DNA from: Gammaproteobacteria bacterium
Lineage (GTDB): Bacteria; Pseudomonadota; Gammaproteobacteria; Thiohalobacterales; Thiohalobacteraceae
DNA: 64,000 nucleotides
NCBI GenBank assembly: GCA_018819175.1
Contig: JAHJQQ010000033.1
Span: 1-64,000, forward strand
Direction of reading: 5' to 3'
In this document: piece after piece, positions 29,442 to 43,696 of the stretch
Numbering within the stretch: position 1 is the stretch's first letter
Layout of the letters: each line of letters starts with the position of its first letter
The notes under the pieces: model-generated
Databases searched by the model: none
The model's input: the letters and a program-made list of their open reading frames with translations, nothing else
Told to the model about the DNA's origin: nothing
Made by a program: the position numbers and the translations under genes

Positions 29442-30140
29442 ATGATCACGTTCAGCCTCTTTGCGTTCCTCGCAATCCTCGAAGGCATGGTTTTCATGCT
29501 GATTGTGATCGGCGTGCTGGTCTGGCGCCTGCGCAAGCAACGTGCCCGGGATCGTCTTACCTACATTGACGGCTCCGACGCGCACCCCACGCCTGCGCTC
29601 TATCTCGAAAGCGAAGTCGCCAAGACCCGCACGCATCTGGAGGCACTGACAGCCGCGCCTGCCGGCCAAGCCGATGTGATAGCTGATCCCGTTCAGACGG
29701 CGCTCACACTGCGTGCCGCACTGCTGGATGTCGAGGCGGAACTCTCGAAGAATCTACCGGAGAAGCGTGATCTAGCCTTTTGGCAAGGCTTGGCGGATCG
29801 GTTGGGTGCAGTGCTTATTGCGACAGGCTACAACAGGGGATCAACCAGCGTATCCGAGGCTAAAACACCTGAAGCTAAGAAAATGTTTCACTCCCAGGGG
29901 TATGAGGAGGCCAGCATCGTCGGGTTACTCGAACAACAGTCCAAGACCATAGACTATCTTCGTAATTACATTCAGAAACTGCTTGATCAACATGGACATC
30001 AGCCGTCACCGGAGCCGGATATCGCCGACAATTTCGTCGAGTTGGAGCGCGCGAACAAGGAATTGAGCAACTGCGTCGCGGTCCTGGAAGACGAAAACGA
30101 ATTCCTGCGCGAACAGATTTCCGCCTTGTTGAAGATGTAA
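29442..30140 (+). CDS. Hypothetical membrane-anchored coiled-coil protein
   Basis: 232 residues, family not recognised. One N-terminal transmembrane helix (FSLFAFLAILEGMVFMLIVIGVLVW) is followed by a basic stop-transfer stretch (RLRKQRARDR), placing the bulk in the cytosol. The final 60 residues (ELERANKELSNCVAVLEDEN) form heptad-like coiled coil. The ATG at 29442 is preceded by AGGGATG and a purine tract about 8 bp away. It stands alone between rnhB and dnaE. A hairpin-repeat copy follows 30 bp after the stop. A structural or scaffold role would fit the architecture, but nothing more can be said. Confidence 0.7.
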   Translation: MITFSLFAFLAILEGMVFMLIVIGVLVWRLRKQRARDRLTYIDGSDAHPTPALYLESEVAKTRTHLEALTAAPAGQADVIADPVQTALTLRAALLDVEAELSKNLPEKRDLAFWQGLADRLGAVLIATGYNRGSTSVSEAKTPEAKKMFHSQGYEEASIVGLLEQQSKTIDYLRNYIQKLLDQHGHQPSPEPDIADNFVELERANKELSNCVAVLEDENEFLREQISALLKM

Positions 30141-30169
30141 ACGTTGAACATTTAACCGGCATTTAACCC

Positions 30170-30200
30170 GGGGCAGACCCAGACTTCGGATCTGTCCCCG
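30170..30200 (+). repeat. GGGGACAGA hairpin repeat, diverged copy 3
   Basis: GGGGCAGACCCAGACTTCGGATCTGTCCCC pairs around a short loop. It lacks the GTGGAACCAC flank and is the most decayed copy. It starts 30 bp after the upstream stop codon. The rest of 30201-30415 shows nothing beyond a possible weak palindrome. Confidence 0.65.
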
Positions 30201-30415
30201 TTAAATGTCAGCATCGTAGCCCGCATGGAGCGCAGCGGAATGCGGGGGGTTAGTTATTACACACCCGGATTTCGGCCCGTAGCACCTGCATCCAGGCTAC
30301 AAACCTCGGTCCAACTGTCGTGGTTTTCCGCAGCATCTGCAGCCCTGCGCCTGCGCCGTCACCACCCGCAAGTCAAGCCTTGAAACCCCGCGCGCAAAGC
30401 CGGACACTCCCGGTC

Positions 30416-33889
<3,474 letters not shown>

Positions 33890-33937
33890 GAACGCAACAA
33901 CATAGAAATAAGAAATAATTTATCTTGGGGGCCATCA

Positions 33938-34630
33938 ATGCAATGGGTATGTAACTCGCGTTATGTGAAACGCAGTCGTCATAGCATCTATTGTCTGCTG
34001 TTTATACTTAGCGGATGTGCTGGTGTTCCTGAGCATATAGATTATGAAATACCATTTCAGCAAGTGGCGCAAAATTTGAACGGTGCGGTTGAATGTTGTT
34101 CCGGGTTTAAAGACTTTTCTTATGAAAGTATATCCATGCCTTATAAAATGGATATAAGCATTGATCAATCTTCGCCTGTGTATAGTTTTAGCACTGGTAA
34201 GAGCTATTTTCGCGCATTCAAATTTCCTACTGACGTTACTCATTTGGTGATGACTGTTCGAAGTCACCCTGTTTGGATTGGGCGCGATAAGCCCAGGGAA
34301 TTCTTTTTCAAGCCAGCAGTTCTCCTGCTCAACGAGAAATTTGAAAGCACTAGACTGGTGGAGTCAGATTTCACGGACTATGTGCAGCATGATAAGAAGT
34401 ACTACTTGGAGGGGGCTCTGGAGTTTGATCCACAGGAAACGCCCTATGGGATTCTGCTGACGACTGACAAACTTCGGAAATTCTATACAATGCATTCCAC
34501 GCGTGGTAGTACATCCATCCTTCCACTATCCACGGGCAGCGGGATGGTTTTTCTGCCTATGGACTCGCCAGGATTGGATTTTCTTTATTATCACTCTGAA
34601 GTCGGGTTAATGGAGGTCATGATCCATTAG
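33938..34630 (+). CDS. Predicted lipoprotein, possibly MalM-like
   Basis: 230 residues. The N terminus is positively charged (KRSRHS) followed by a hydrophobic core and the lipobox ILSGC with Cys27, so the mature protein should be lipid-anchored facing the periplasm. The mature start AVECCSGFKDFSYESI and the later SSPVYSFSTGKSYFRAFKFP recall the MalM family of periplasmic/lipoprotein accessory proteins. I put that family link at moderate confidence, and no maltose genes are nearby. The sequence is visibly A+T-richer than dnaE and accA on either side, so the gene may have been acquired. Confidence 0.65.
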   Translation: MQWVCNSRYVKRSRHSIYCLLFILSGCAGVPEHIDYEIPFQQVAQNLNGAVECCSGFKDFSYESISMPYKMDISIDQSSPVYSFSTGKSYFRAFKFPTDVTHLVMTVRSHPVWIGRDKPREFFFKPAVLLLNEKFESTRLVESDFTDYVQHDKKYYLEGALEFDPQETPYGILLTTDKLRKFYTMHSTRGSTSILPLSTGSGMVFLPMDSPGLDFLYYHSEVGLMEVMIH

Positions 34631-34720
34631 TTTTATGCATCTTTGAGATAGACATGCGACATAGTCGATACTACTTCAAGGCTGTTATTTATATATGGAA
34701 TCAAGTAGCATATTAACGTT

Positions 34721-35680
34721 ATGAATCTGAATTTTCTCGACTTCGAACAGCCCATCGCCGAACTTGAAGCCAAGATCGAAGAGCTGCGTTATCTCGGCAA
34801 CGATACCGAGATCAATATCAGCGAAGAGATCGGCCGGCTGCAGGAGAAGAGCCGCACGCTCACGGAAACCATCTTTGCCAAGCTCAGTTCCTGGCAGGTA
34901 TCGCAGTTGGCGCGGCATCCGCAGCGTCCCTATACGCTGGACTACATCGAACATATCTTTACCGATTTCGACGAGCTGCACGGTGATCGTGCCTTTGCCG
35001 ATGATGCCGCCATTGTCGGTGGTGTCGCGCGGATCGATGGTCGTCCGGTGATGGTGATCGGCCATCAGAAGGGCCGCGATACCAAAGAAAAGCTTGCGCG
35101 TAATTTCGGCATGCCCAGCCCGGAAGGCTATCGCAAGGCGTTACGTCTGATGAAGATGGCCGAGAGATTCCGTCTGCCGCTGCTGACCTTCATCGACACG
35201 CCCGGTGCCTATCCCGGTATCAGTGCCGAGGAACGTGGCCAGAGTGAAGCCATCGCGCGCAATCTGTTCGTGATGTCCGAATTGAAAACGCCGATTATCT
35301 GCACGGTGATCGGCGAGGGTGGCTCCGGCGGCGCCTTGGCTATCGGCGTCGGTGATCGGGTGCAGATGCTGGAATACAGCACCTATTCGGTTATCTCGCC
35401 GGAGGGTTGCGCATCGATTCTGTGGAAGAGTGCCGACAAGGCGCAGGATGCGGCCGAGGCGCTCGGCATTACCTCCAAACGCCTGTTCGAACTCAAACTG
35501 ATCGACGGTATTGTCGAGGAACCCTTGGGCGGCGCGCACCGTGATGTACAACTCATGGCCGATACGCTCAAGCAGATGTTATTGCAGCAGCTCGACAACC
35601 TCGCCAGCGCCACCCCCGAGCAACTGCTCAAGGCGCGTTACAAACGGATCATGTCCTACGGTCATTTCACTGCCGCGTAG
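34721..35680 (+). CDS. accA: Acetyl-CoA carboxylase carboxyltransferase subunit alpha
   Basis: 319 residues, standard length. With AccD it transfers the carboxyl group from biotin to acetyl-CoA to give malonyl-CoA. Signatures are [37 protein letters not shown] and [17 protein letters not shown]. It follows dnaE in many gammaproteobacteria; here a lipoprotein gene intervenes. A block of hairpin repeats starts 23 bp after its stop codon. Confidence 0.97.
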   Translation: MNLNFLDFEQPIAELEAKIEELRYLGNDTEINISEEIGRLQEKSRTLTETIFAKLSSWQVSQLARHPQRPYTLDYIEHIFTDFDELHGDRAFADDAAIVGGVARIDGRPVMVIGHQKGRDTKEKLARNFGMPSPEGYRKALRLMKMAERFRLPLLTFIDTPGAYPGISAEERGQSEAIARNLFVMSELKTPIICTVIGEGGSGGALAIGVGDRVQMLEYSTYSVISPEGCASILWKSADKAQDAAEALGITSKRLFELKLIDGIVEEPLGGAHRDVQLMADTLKQMLLQQLDNLASATPEQLLKARYKRIMSYGHFTAA

Positions 35681-35702
35681 TACAGCACGTAATGTACCTC
35701 CG

Positions 35703-35950
35703 CTGTGGGGACAGACCTTTAGTTCTGTCCCCGTTGTGGCTCCACGCAGCAAAGCGGAACCGCCCAACAACCCACCGTCACGTTACCTCAGCGGCTTTGT
35801 TTATCCACGTGGCCCGCACGAATGCGTAACGCTCCGCCGCCGTGGGGACAGACCTTTAGCTCTGTCCCCGTTGTGGTTCCACGCAGCTGAAAGAATCATC
35901 TGCGTGGCCCGCACGGACGGGGACAGAGCTGAAGATCTGTCCCCACAGCG
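35703..35950 (+). repeat. Three GGGGACAGA hairpin repeats in a row (copies 4-6)
   Basis: Copies at 35703-35750 and 35841-35886 have the hairpin first and the TGTGGTTCCACGCAGC end last; the third, 35919-35950, is in the opposite orientation. The loops differ (CCTTTAGTT, CCTTTAGCT, GCTGAAGA). Unique sequence between them (35751-35840) contains no supported gene. The cluster begins 23 bp past accA. Confidence 0.9.
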
Positions 35951-36074
35951 GTGGTGTTCAGGCGTGCGCAAAAAATAGGTGCCAGAGACCAATTCTCTCT
36001 AATATGCCTTCCTGCTAGCATCGCGTTCGCATAGCAGACATATTCAGCCTGTACCATTCACAAGGAGGTGAACT

Positions 36075-36637
36075 GTTCCACGCAAACCCCGTTTCAATCT
36101 TCCGGGCGTTCCCCAGCATGTGATTCAGCGCGGCAACAACTGCGAGCCGTGTTTCTTTGCGGAGGCCGATTATCGGTGCTACCTGGATGAGCTCGCCGAG
36201 GTGGCTGTGCGGTTTTCCTGCGCGATTCATGCCTATGTGTTGATGACCAATCATGTGCATTTGTTGGTCGACAGTGCCGAGGAATATGGCATCTCGCGGA
36301 TGATGCAGGCGCTGGGGCGGCGCTATGAGTATTACATCAACCTAAAATAATCATTTCTGCCACGGAAACACACGGAAGACACTGAAACACAGTACATTCA
36401 TGGAACAACTATTCACCACTTTGCGGGTGATGGCGGTGCCGGCGTGAAGCTAATGATCTGGTCTGTGTTTTTCCATGTGATTCCGTGGCAAATGCGGTTT
36501 ATAAGATCAATCATCACTATCGGCGCACGGGCACGCTCTGGGAAGGGCGTTTCAAGGCTGGGTTGGTCGAGATGGATGTTTATCAGTTGACCTGTATGGG
36601 GTATATCGAGCTGATCCCTGCGGTGAGGGAGCATTAG
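36075..36637 (+). pseudogene. RAYT transposase pseudogene, split by a miniature element
   Basis: Y1-family (IS200/IS605-like) transposase remnant. The 5' part reads PRKPRFNLPGVPQHVIQRGNN and includes the HUH motif VLMTNHVHLLV. The initiator appears lost: a valine codon GTT stands where Met is expected and a TGA lies just upstream. At 36341 the frame enters an inserted element. Past it, at 36506, the frame resumes (INHHYRRTGTLWEGRFKAGL) in another register. Removing the element and one 5-bp duplication restores continuous YEYYINHHYRRTG. The C terminus is also cut short (YIELIPAVREH then stop). It is certainly non-functional as it stands. Confidence 0.88.
36341..36505 (+). mobile_element. Miniature inverted-repeat element (CCTAAA/GCCACGGAA family), copy 1
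   Basis: 165 bp, non-coding. The left end reads CCTAAAATAATCATTTC then TGCCACGGAAACACACGG; the right end is the inverted relative (GTGATTCCGTGGCA then TTTATAAG). It is flanked by a 5-bp direct duplication ATCAA (36336-36340 and 36506-36510) inside the RAYT gene, so both borders are fixed by the interrupted frame. Other copies: 59511-59748 (inverted, with a nested insert) and 63953-64000 (cut by the window end). It encodes no transposase; the source of mobilisation is not in the window. Confidence 0.88.
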
Positions 36638-36730
36638 AGGAAATTGCTCTCTGGCACCTAGTTGAAGCTTGACGTTGGGTCTGGATTGGGACTAAATTCG
36701 GTCCATATTCAGTCCTATGGTATGTCGCCC

Positions 36731-37006
36731 ATGAAATACTCCACCCAGATCAAGCCTATCAGCTACCTCAAGGCGCATGCTGCCGATGTGGTTCGCGAAC
36801 TCGCAGAGCAGCGTCAGCCGATGGTCATCACCCAGAATGGCGAGGCCAAACTCGTGATTCAGGATGTTAAAACCTACGAGGAGACTCAGGAGACGCTGGC
36901 GCTGCTGAAGATTCTGGCACTGGGCAGCCGCCAGATCGAGGTGGGTAAGGTGCAGGCGGCGGGCGACGTCGTCGCGCGGTTGCGTAAGAGGGCTCAAGGC
37001 CGATGA
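36731..37006 (+). CDS. Type II antitoxin, Phd/YefM family
   Basis: 91 residues from ATG 36731 (MKYSTQIKPISYLKAHAADVV); ATG 36722 is three codons earlier. The N-terminal Phd/YefM fold normally binds the operator of its own operon, and the C-terminal tail neutralises the toxin. KPISYLKAHAADVVRELAEQ and PMVITQNGEAKLVIQDVKTYEE are typical. It is overlapped by the toxin gene by 4 bases (ATGA). The pair sits directly beside the RAYT unit. Confidence 0.9.
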   Translation: MKYSTQIKPISYLKAHAADVVRELAEQRQPMVITQNGEAKLVIQDVKTYEETQETLALLKILALGSRQIEVGKVQAAGDVVARLRKRAQGR

Positions 37007-37323
37007 CCTACAAGGTGCTGCTCACGGACGATGCTGCACGCGATCTCGAAGAACTTCATCGCTACATCGCCGAACAGGATACCCTCGACGCGGCCGACCA
37101 TGTTCTAGACCGGATCGAAAAGGTATTTATGAGTCTCGCTGCATTGCCGGAGCGTGGTCATCCGCCCAAGGAACTGGCAGCACTCGGGCTGCGCGAATTC
37201 CGCGAAGTCTTTTTCAAACCCTACCGAGTGATTTACCGGCTGATCGACAAACAGGTATATGTCTATCTCATCGCCGACGGGCGGCGTGATATGCAGACGC
37301 TGCTCGCGCGGCGACTTCTTTGA
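37003..37323 (+). CDS. Type II toxin, ParE/RelE superfamily
   Basis: 106 residues. YKVLLTDDAARDLEELHRYIAEQD at the start and the core REVFFKPYRVIYRLIDKQVYVYLIADGRRDM are the RelE/ParE fold, including the basic and Tyr/Arg positions. Whether it targets gyrase (ParE-like) or ribosome-bound mRNA (RelE-like) cannot be settled by eye; the long N-terminal helices favour ParE. Translation is coupled to the antitoxin by ATGA overlap. Its stop codon TGA shares its A with an ATG for tilS at 37323, so tilS may be read from the same message. Confidence 0.9.
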   Translation: MTYKVLLTDDAARDLEELHRYIAEQDTLDAADHVLDRIEKVFMSLAALPERGHPPKELAALGLREFREVFFKPYRVIYRLIDKQVYVYLIADGRRDMQTLLARRLL

Positions 37324-37334
37324 TGGGGGAAGGC

Positions 37335-38867
37335 ATGCCCTTCACTGCCGACCAAGTCATTGCCAACGTCCTCGCGCTCGCGCCGGACTCGGCGGGCTAT
37401 TGGGTTGCCTACAGCGGCGGGCTCGATTCGCATGTCCTGCTGCACGCGCTGGCGGCGGTACGTGAGCAACTTCCCGCGCCGTTGGTGGCGGTGCATGTGA
37501 ATCACAATCTGCAATCTGCTGCTGCTGATTGGGATGCGCATTGTCGCGCGGTGTGCGCTGATCTAAATATCGAATACCGGTCACTGTCTGTGGATGCACG
37601 TCACGCTAACGGCGAGAGTCCGGAAGCGGCGGCACGCGCGGCGCGCTATCGGGCCATTACGGAGTTGCTGCCGGCGGGACAGGTGTTGTTGACGGCGCAT
37701 CATCAGGACGATCAAGCCGAAACCCTGCTGTTGCAATTGCTGCGTGGTGCCGGCCCCAAGGGCCTGGCGGCGATGCCGGAATCCAGTGCGTTGGGGCAAG
37801 GCCGGTTGTTGCGACCATTGCTGGCCGTGAGTCGCGCTGAATTACAGGCTTATGCCGAACAGCAAGAACTGCGCTGGATTGAAGACCCGAGCAATGCGCA
37901 ACTCGATTACGACCGTAACTATCTGCGCCACAACATCCTGCCACTGCTGCAGCAACGCTGGCCTGCCACCAGTGCGGTGTTGGCGCGCGGCGCGCGCCAT
38001 CAGGCCGATGCAGCGCAGCTGTTATCTGAGCTCGCAGCGATAGATCTGCAGGACAATGAAGGTCATTCATCAACGTCCAGACATTCCGTCATTCCTACGC
38101 AGGCCGGAATCCATGTGGACACATTGCCGACGGCGGTTCTGAATCCCGGCCTACGCCGAGATGACGATTCTGTGGAAACGGGGCAGAGATCAATTTCTTC
38201 TAGCCAAACAGAAGCAGTCCGCGGCGATCATTTGAAATCGGGCTCTGACCCCTGTTTGCCTCTGTCGGTCAGCACTGCATTAACCCTGTCCGCGCCGCGC
38301 CGCGCCAACCTGCTGCGCCATTGGCTGCATCGCTGTGGCGCGCCGGTACCCAGCGCGGCGATCCTGGCACGTATTGAACAGGACGTACTGCGGGCGGGAA
38401 TGGACGCCATGCCCTGCGTCGCCTGGGGCAGTGTGTGCGTGCGGCGTTATCGCGACCAGATTTTTGTGGACAGCTATACCGACACAGCAGGCAAGGTTGC
38501 AGGCATGCTCTGGGCAGCGGATCAGCCAGTGTCCCTGGCCGGTGGTGTGTTGAGCCCCGAACCGGGGCTGGGAGTGGGTGTGGCTAGGCGCCATTTGGCT
38601 GACAGGCCGCTGCGTATCGAGTTTCGTCGGGGTGGTGAGCGTCTGCAACCGGCGGGGCGCCGCGAGCACCATACGCTCAAGCATCTGTTTCAGGATGCCG
38701 GTGTGCCGCCCTGGGAACGTGCACGGGTGCCGCTGCTGTATCAGGATGAGGCATTGATTGCCGTAGCAGGTTACTGGGTCTGCGAAGGGTTTCAGGCCGC
38801 CGTACAGGAGCCGGGTGTGCGTTTCAACTGGAGTCGCGCGATTGTGCCTGACGGGTCATTCTGGTAA
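37335..38867 (+). CDS. tilS: tRNA(Ile)-lysidine synthetase with in-frame repeat insertion
   Basis: 510 residues from ATG 37335 (GGGGGAAGG just upstream); ATG 37323 is possible. It modifies C34 of tRNA-Ile2 to lysidine with ATP and lysine. The PP-loop YSGGLDSHVLL is near residue 30 and HHQDDQAETLLLQLLRGAG near 120. Substrate-binding and C-terminal domains follow (GERLQPAGRREHHTLKHLFQD). It is about 80 residues longer than E. coli TilS (432). Most of the excess, about 38060-38258, is repeat DNA read in frame (SVIPTQAGIHVD... and ...GDHLKSGSDPC) in the linker after the N-terminal domain. Flanking domains are intact, so the enzyme is probably still functional. Confidence 0.93.
   Translation: MPFTADQVIANVLALAPDSAGYWVAYSGGLDSHVLLHALAAVREQLPAPLVAVHVNHNLQSAAADWDAHCRAVCADLNIEYRSLSVDARHANGESPEAAARAARYRAITELLPAGQVLLTAHHQDDQAETLLLQLLRGAGPKGLAAMPESSALGQGRLLRPLLAVSRAELQAYAEQQELRWIEDPSNAQLDYDRNYLRHNILPLLQQRWPATSAVLARGARHQADAAQLLSELAAIDLQDNEGHSSTSRHSVIPTQAGIHVDTLPTAVLNPGLRRDDDSVETGQRSISSSQTEAVRGDHLKSGSDPCLPLSVSTALTLSAPRRANLLRHWLHRCGAPVPSAAILARIEQDVLRAGMDAMPCVAWGSVCVRRYRDQIFVDSYTDTAGKVAGMLWAADQPVSLAGGVLSPEPGLGVGVARRHLADRPLRIEFRRGGERLQPAGRREHHTLKHLFQDAGVPPWERARVPLLYQDEALIAVAGYWVCEGFQAAVQEPGVRFNWSRAIVPDGSFW
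38088..38252 (+). repeat. Two palindromic repeats inserted inside tilS
   Basis: First: GTCATTCCTACGCAGGCCGG (38088-38107 and on to 38112) pairs imperfectly with CGGCCTACGCCGAGATGAC (ending 38165). Second: GGGGCAGAGATCAATTT (38179-38195) pairs with AAATCGGGCTCTGACCCC (ending 38252). The second resembles the ends of the RAYT unit at 35976-36660. Both are read through in frame without a stop codon. Confidence 0.8.
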
Positions 38868-38921
38868 GGTTCAACCCCGTCTTGTGGTGCAGTTCAGATC
38901 GCGCATCAGCAAGCATTTTGA

Positions 38922-40616
<1,695 letters not shown>

Positions 40617-40629
40617 CCTGGTTTTTTTA

Positions 40630-40801
40630 TGAACCGCCAAGACGCCAAGGTCGCCAAGAAGGAATTTTGAACCGCCAAGGCGCCAAGAACGCCAAGGCAA
40701 TATTAATGAAAAGGCCTATTGGTTTTTTTTCATGAATCAATCTTGGCGTTCTTGGCGCCTTGGCGGTTCAATAAGGTTTGTCTTCGTGTCATGGCGGTTC
40801 C
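40630..40801. repeat. ACCGCCAAG(A/G)CGCCAAG palindromic repeat, copy 1
   Basis: Two direct modules GAACCGCCAAGACGCCAAG and GAACCGCCAAGGCGCCAAG on the left, and the reverse complement TTGGCGCCTTGGCGGTTC on the right with a T-rich centre (40721-40728). It starts 14 bp after the pyrG stop. The second copy is 62518-62749. An RNA copy could fold into a long hairpin. Positions 40802-40849 hold only the kdsA upstream region. Confidence 0.88.
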
Positions 40802-40849
40802 CAGCGTAATCCGCGACATCGACAGTAATACTGAACATCTGGAAGCAAT

Positions 40850-41689
40850 ATGAAACTCTGCAGTTTTGATGTGGGACTCGACCAGCCGATCTTTGTGATC
40901 GCCGGGCCCTGTGTGATCGAGTCCGAGCAGCTGGCGTTGGATACCGCCGGACAGCTGAAGGAAATGACCACCAAACTGGGCATTCCCTTCATCTACAAAT
41001 CCTCCTTCGACAAGGCCAATCGCTCGTCGACCCAATCCTTTCGCGGTCTCGGCCTCGAAGAGGGCTTGCGCATTCTGCAGAAGGTGAAGGATCAGATCGG
41101 CGTGCCGGTGTTGACCGATGTGCATGAAGATACGCCATTGGATGAAGTCGCGGCGGTCGTCGATGTGTTGCAGACGCCGGCCTTTCTTTGCCGCCAGACC
41201 AATTTCATTCAGAACGTCGCACGCACCGGCAAGCCGGTGAACATCAAGAAGGGCCAGTTCCTGGCGCCCTGGGATATGCAGAACGTGGTCGACAAGGCGC
41301 GCGCGGTGGGTAACGAGCAGATCATGGTCTGCGAACGCGGCGTGTCCTTCGGTTACAACACGCTGGTCTCGGATATGCGCGGTCTGGCGATCATGCGCGC
41401 CACCGGCTGTCCGGTGGTGTTCGATGCGACCCATTCGGTGCAACAACCGGGCGGGCAGGGTGCGACCTCCGGTGGTCAACGCGAATTCGTGCCAGTGCTG
41501 GCGCGTGCGGCGGTCGCTGCCGGCGTTGCCGGTCTGTTCATGGAAACCCATCCCGACCCGAGCAAGGCGCTGTCCGATGGCCCCAACGCCTGGCCGCTGC
41601 CGCGCATGGCGCAGTTGTTGGAGACGCTCAAGGAACTGGATGCGACCGTCAAACGCCACGGCTTCGCTGAGGCCGATCTGCTGGGTTAG
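40850..41689 (+). CDS. kdsA: 3-deoxy-8-phosphooctulonate (KDO 8-P) synthase
   Basis: 279 residues, a TIM-barrel aldol synthase joining PEP and arabinose 5-phosphate for the KDO of lipopolysaccharide inner core. [19 protein letters not shown] near the start, [11 protein letters not shown] (PEP/A5P binding) and [19 protein letters not shown] are diagnostic. The active Cys in ERG-type sequences of the metal-dependent class is not obvious, so the class is left open. A hairpin repeat lies 30 bp after its stop, before eno. Confidence 0.97.
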   Translation: MKLCSFDVGLDQPIFVIAGPCVIESEQLALDTAGQLKEMTTKLGIPFIYKSSFDKANRSSTQSFRGLGLEEGLRILQKVKDQIGVPVLTDVHEDTPLDEVAAVVDVLQTPAFLCRQTNFIQNVARTGKPVNIKKGQFLAPWDMQNVVDKARAVGNEQIMVCERGVSFGYNTLVSDMRGLAIMRATGCPVVFDATHSVQQPGGQGATSGGQREFVPVLARAAVAAGVAGLFMETHPDPSKALSDGPNAWPLPRMAQLLETLKELDATVKRHGFAEADLLG

Positions 41690-41718
41690 GTACTGACATA
41701 GGGTGTTTCTTTCAGCTG

Positions 41719-41760
41719 CGTGGAACCACGACGGGGACAGAGCTGAAGATCTGTCCCCAC
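41719..41760 (+). repeat. GGGGACAGA hairpin repeat, copy 7
   Basis: A full copy (GTGGAACCACGACGGGGACA, GCTGAAGA loop, TCTGTCCCCAC) between kdsA and eno, 30 bp past the kdsA stop and 60 bp before the eno ATG. Its orientation relative to the upstream gene is opposite to that of the dapD and dapC copies. Confidence 0.9.
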
Positions 41761-41805
41761 GGCACCGGACAGACATAGCTTTAACGATACTGAATAACTT
41801 ACTGA

Positions 41806-43101
<1,296 letters not shown>

Positions 43102-43238
43102 GCGGCTGCAGCCTCAAGTGGCGCGGGCACTATGCCCGGCGTCAGATCGACAATGGAGTTATTGCGGAGTATGAGTACAGTGAATCCGTTGTCGTCCCCT
43201 CTGCGGGTTCATTAGATTCTTAAGCTCACCAAGACATT

Positions 43239-43523
43239 ATGCGGCGCTGGCTGATCGTCATATTGATAGCGCTTCTGCTCGGCTTGCAGTACAAGCTGTG
43301 GGTGGGTGACGGCAGTCTTGCGGAAGTCTGGCATCTGCACACGGCCGTGGGCGAACAACGCCTGGATAACGAGCAACTCGCCGAACGCAATGCCGCGCTG
43401 GAAGCAGAAGTGAACGACCTCAAACAGGGTCTGGATGCCGTCGAGGAGCGCGCGCGTTCCGAACTGGGCATGATCAAGGATGATGAGGTGTTCTATCAGT
43501 TGGTCGAGCCGGAGGGGAAGTGA
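43239..43523 (+). CDS. ftsB: Cell division protein FtsB
   Basis: 94 residues: a short cytoplasmic start, one transmembrane helix (LIVILIALLLGLQYKLW), then a periplasmic coiled coil (LDNEQLAERNAALEAEVNDL) and a short tail. This is the septum protein that pairs with FtsL and FtsQ. Position right after eno and before ispD is conserved in gammaproteobacteria and settles the call, since sequence conservation in this family is low. Confidence 0.93.
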   Translation: MRRWLIVILIALLLGLQYKLWVGDGSLAEVWHLHTAVGEQRLDNEQLAERNAALEAEVNDLKQGLDAVEERARSELGMIKDDEVFYQLVEPEGK

Positions 43524-43531
43524 AATAGGGG

Positions 43532-43572
43532 CTAGGAACTAGGAACTAGGAACTAGGAACTAGGAACTAGAA
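43532..43572 (+). repeat. Tandem 7-bp repeat CTAGGAA, five units plus a partial
   Basis: Starts 9 bp after the ftsB stop: CTAGGAA repeated five times, then CTAGAA. Such a tract can change length by slippage. It lies outside any coding frame. Confidence 0.9.
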
Positions 43573-43574
43573 CA

Positions 43575-43660
43575 ACCTAAGGAAACTCTGAGTAAGCCGT
43601 CATTCCGGCATTCGCCGGAATGACGGCTTAGTAAATGATCGGAGGTTCCATAATCTTATT
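43575..43660. repeat. GGAAACTC...GAGGTTCC palindromic element, copy 1
   Basis: Inner perfect palindrome AAGCCGTCATTCCGGC / GCCGGAATGACGGCTT and outer ends AAGGAAACTCTGAG and CGGAGGTTCC. It shares its outer ends with 52529-52660 and with the nested insert at 59566-59639. Confidence 0.75.
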
Positions 43661-43696
43661 TACCCTAGCCTCTAATCTCCAGCCCCAACAAAACAC

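Larger units (their letters stand above)
35976..36660 (+). mobile_element. RAYT (REP-associated tyrosine transposase) unit with 25-bp terminal inverted repeats
   Basis: Ends 35976-36000 and 36636-36660 are imperfect inverted repeats sharing TAGGTGCCAGAGA, CAATT and a CTCT end (about 22 of 25 matching). Between them lies a Y1-transposase gene remnant. The gene's TAG stop falls inside the right repeat. The unit is interrupted by a separate 165-bp miniature element at 36341-36505. Related half-palindromes (GGGGCAGAGATCAATTT) occur inside tilS at 38179-38252, about 1.5 kb away. Confidence 0.75.
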
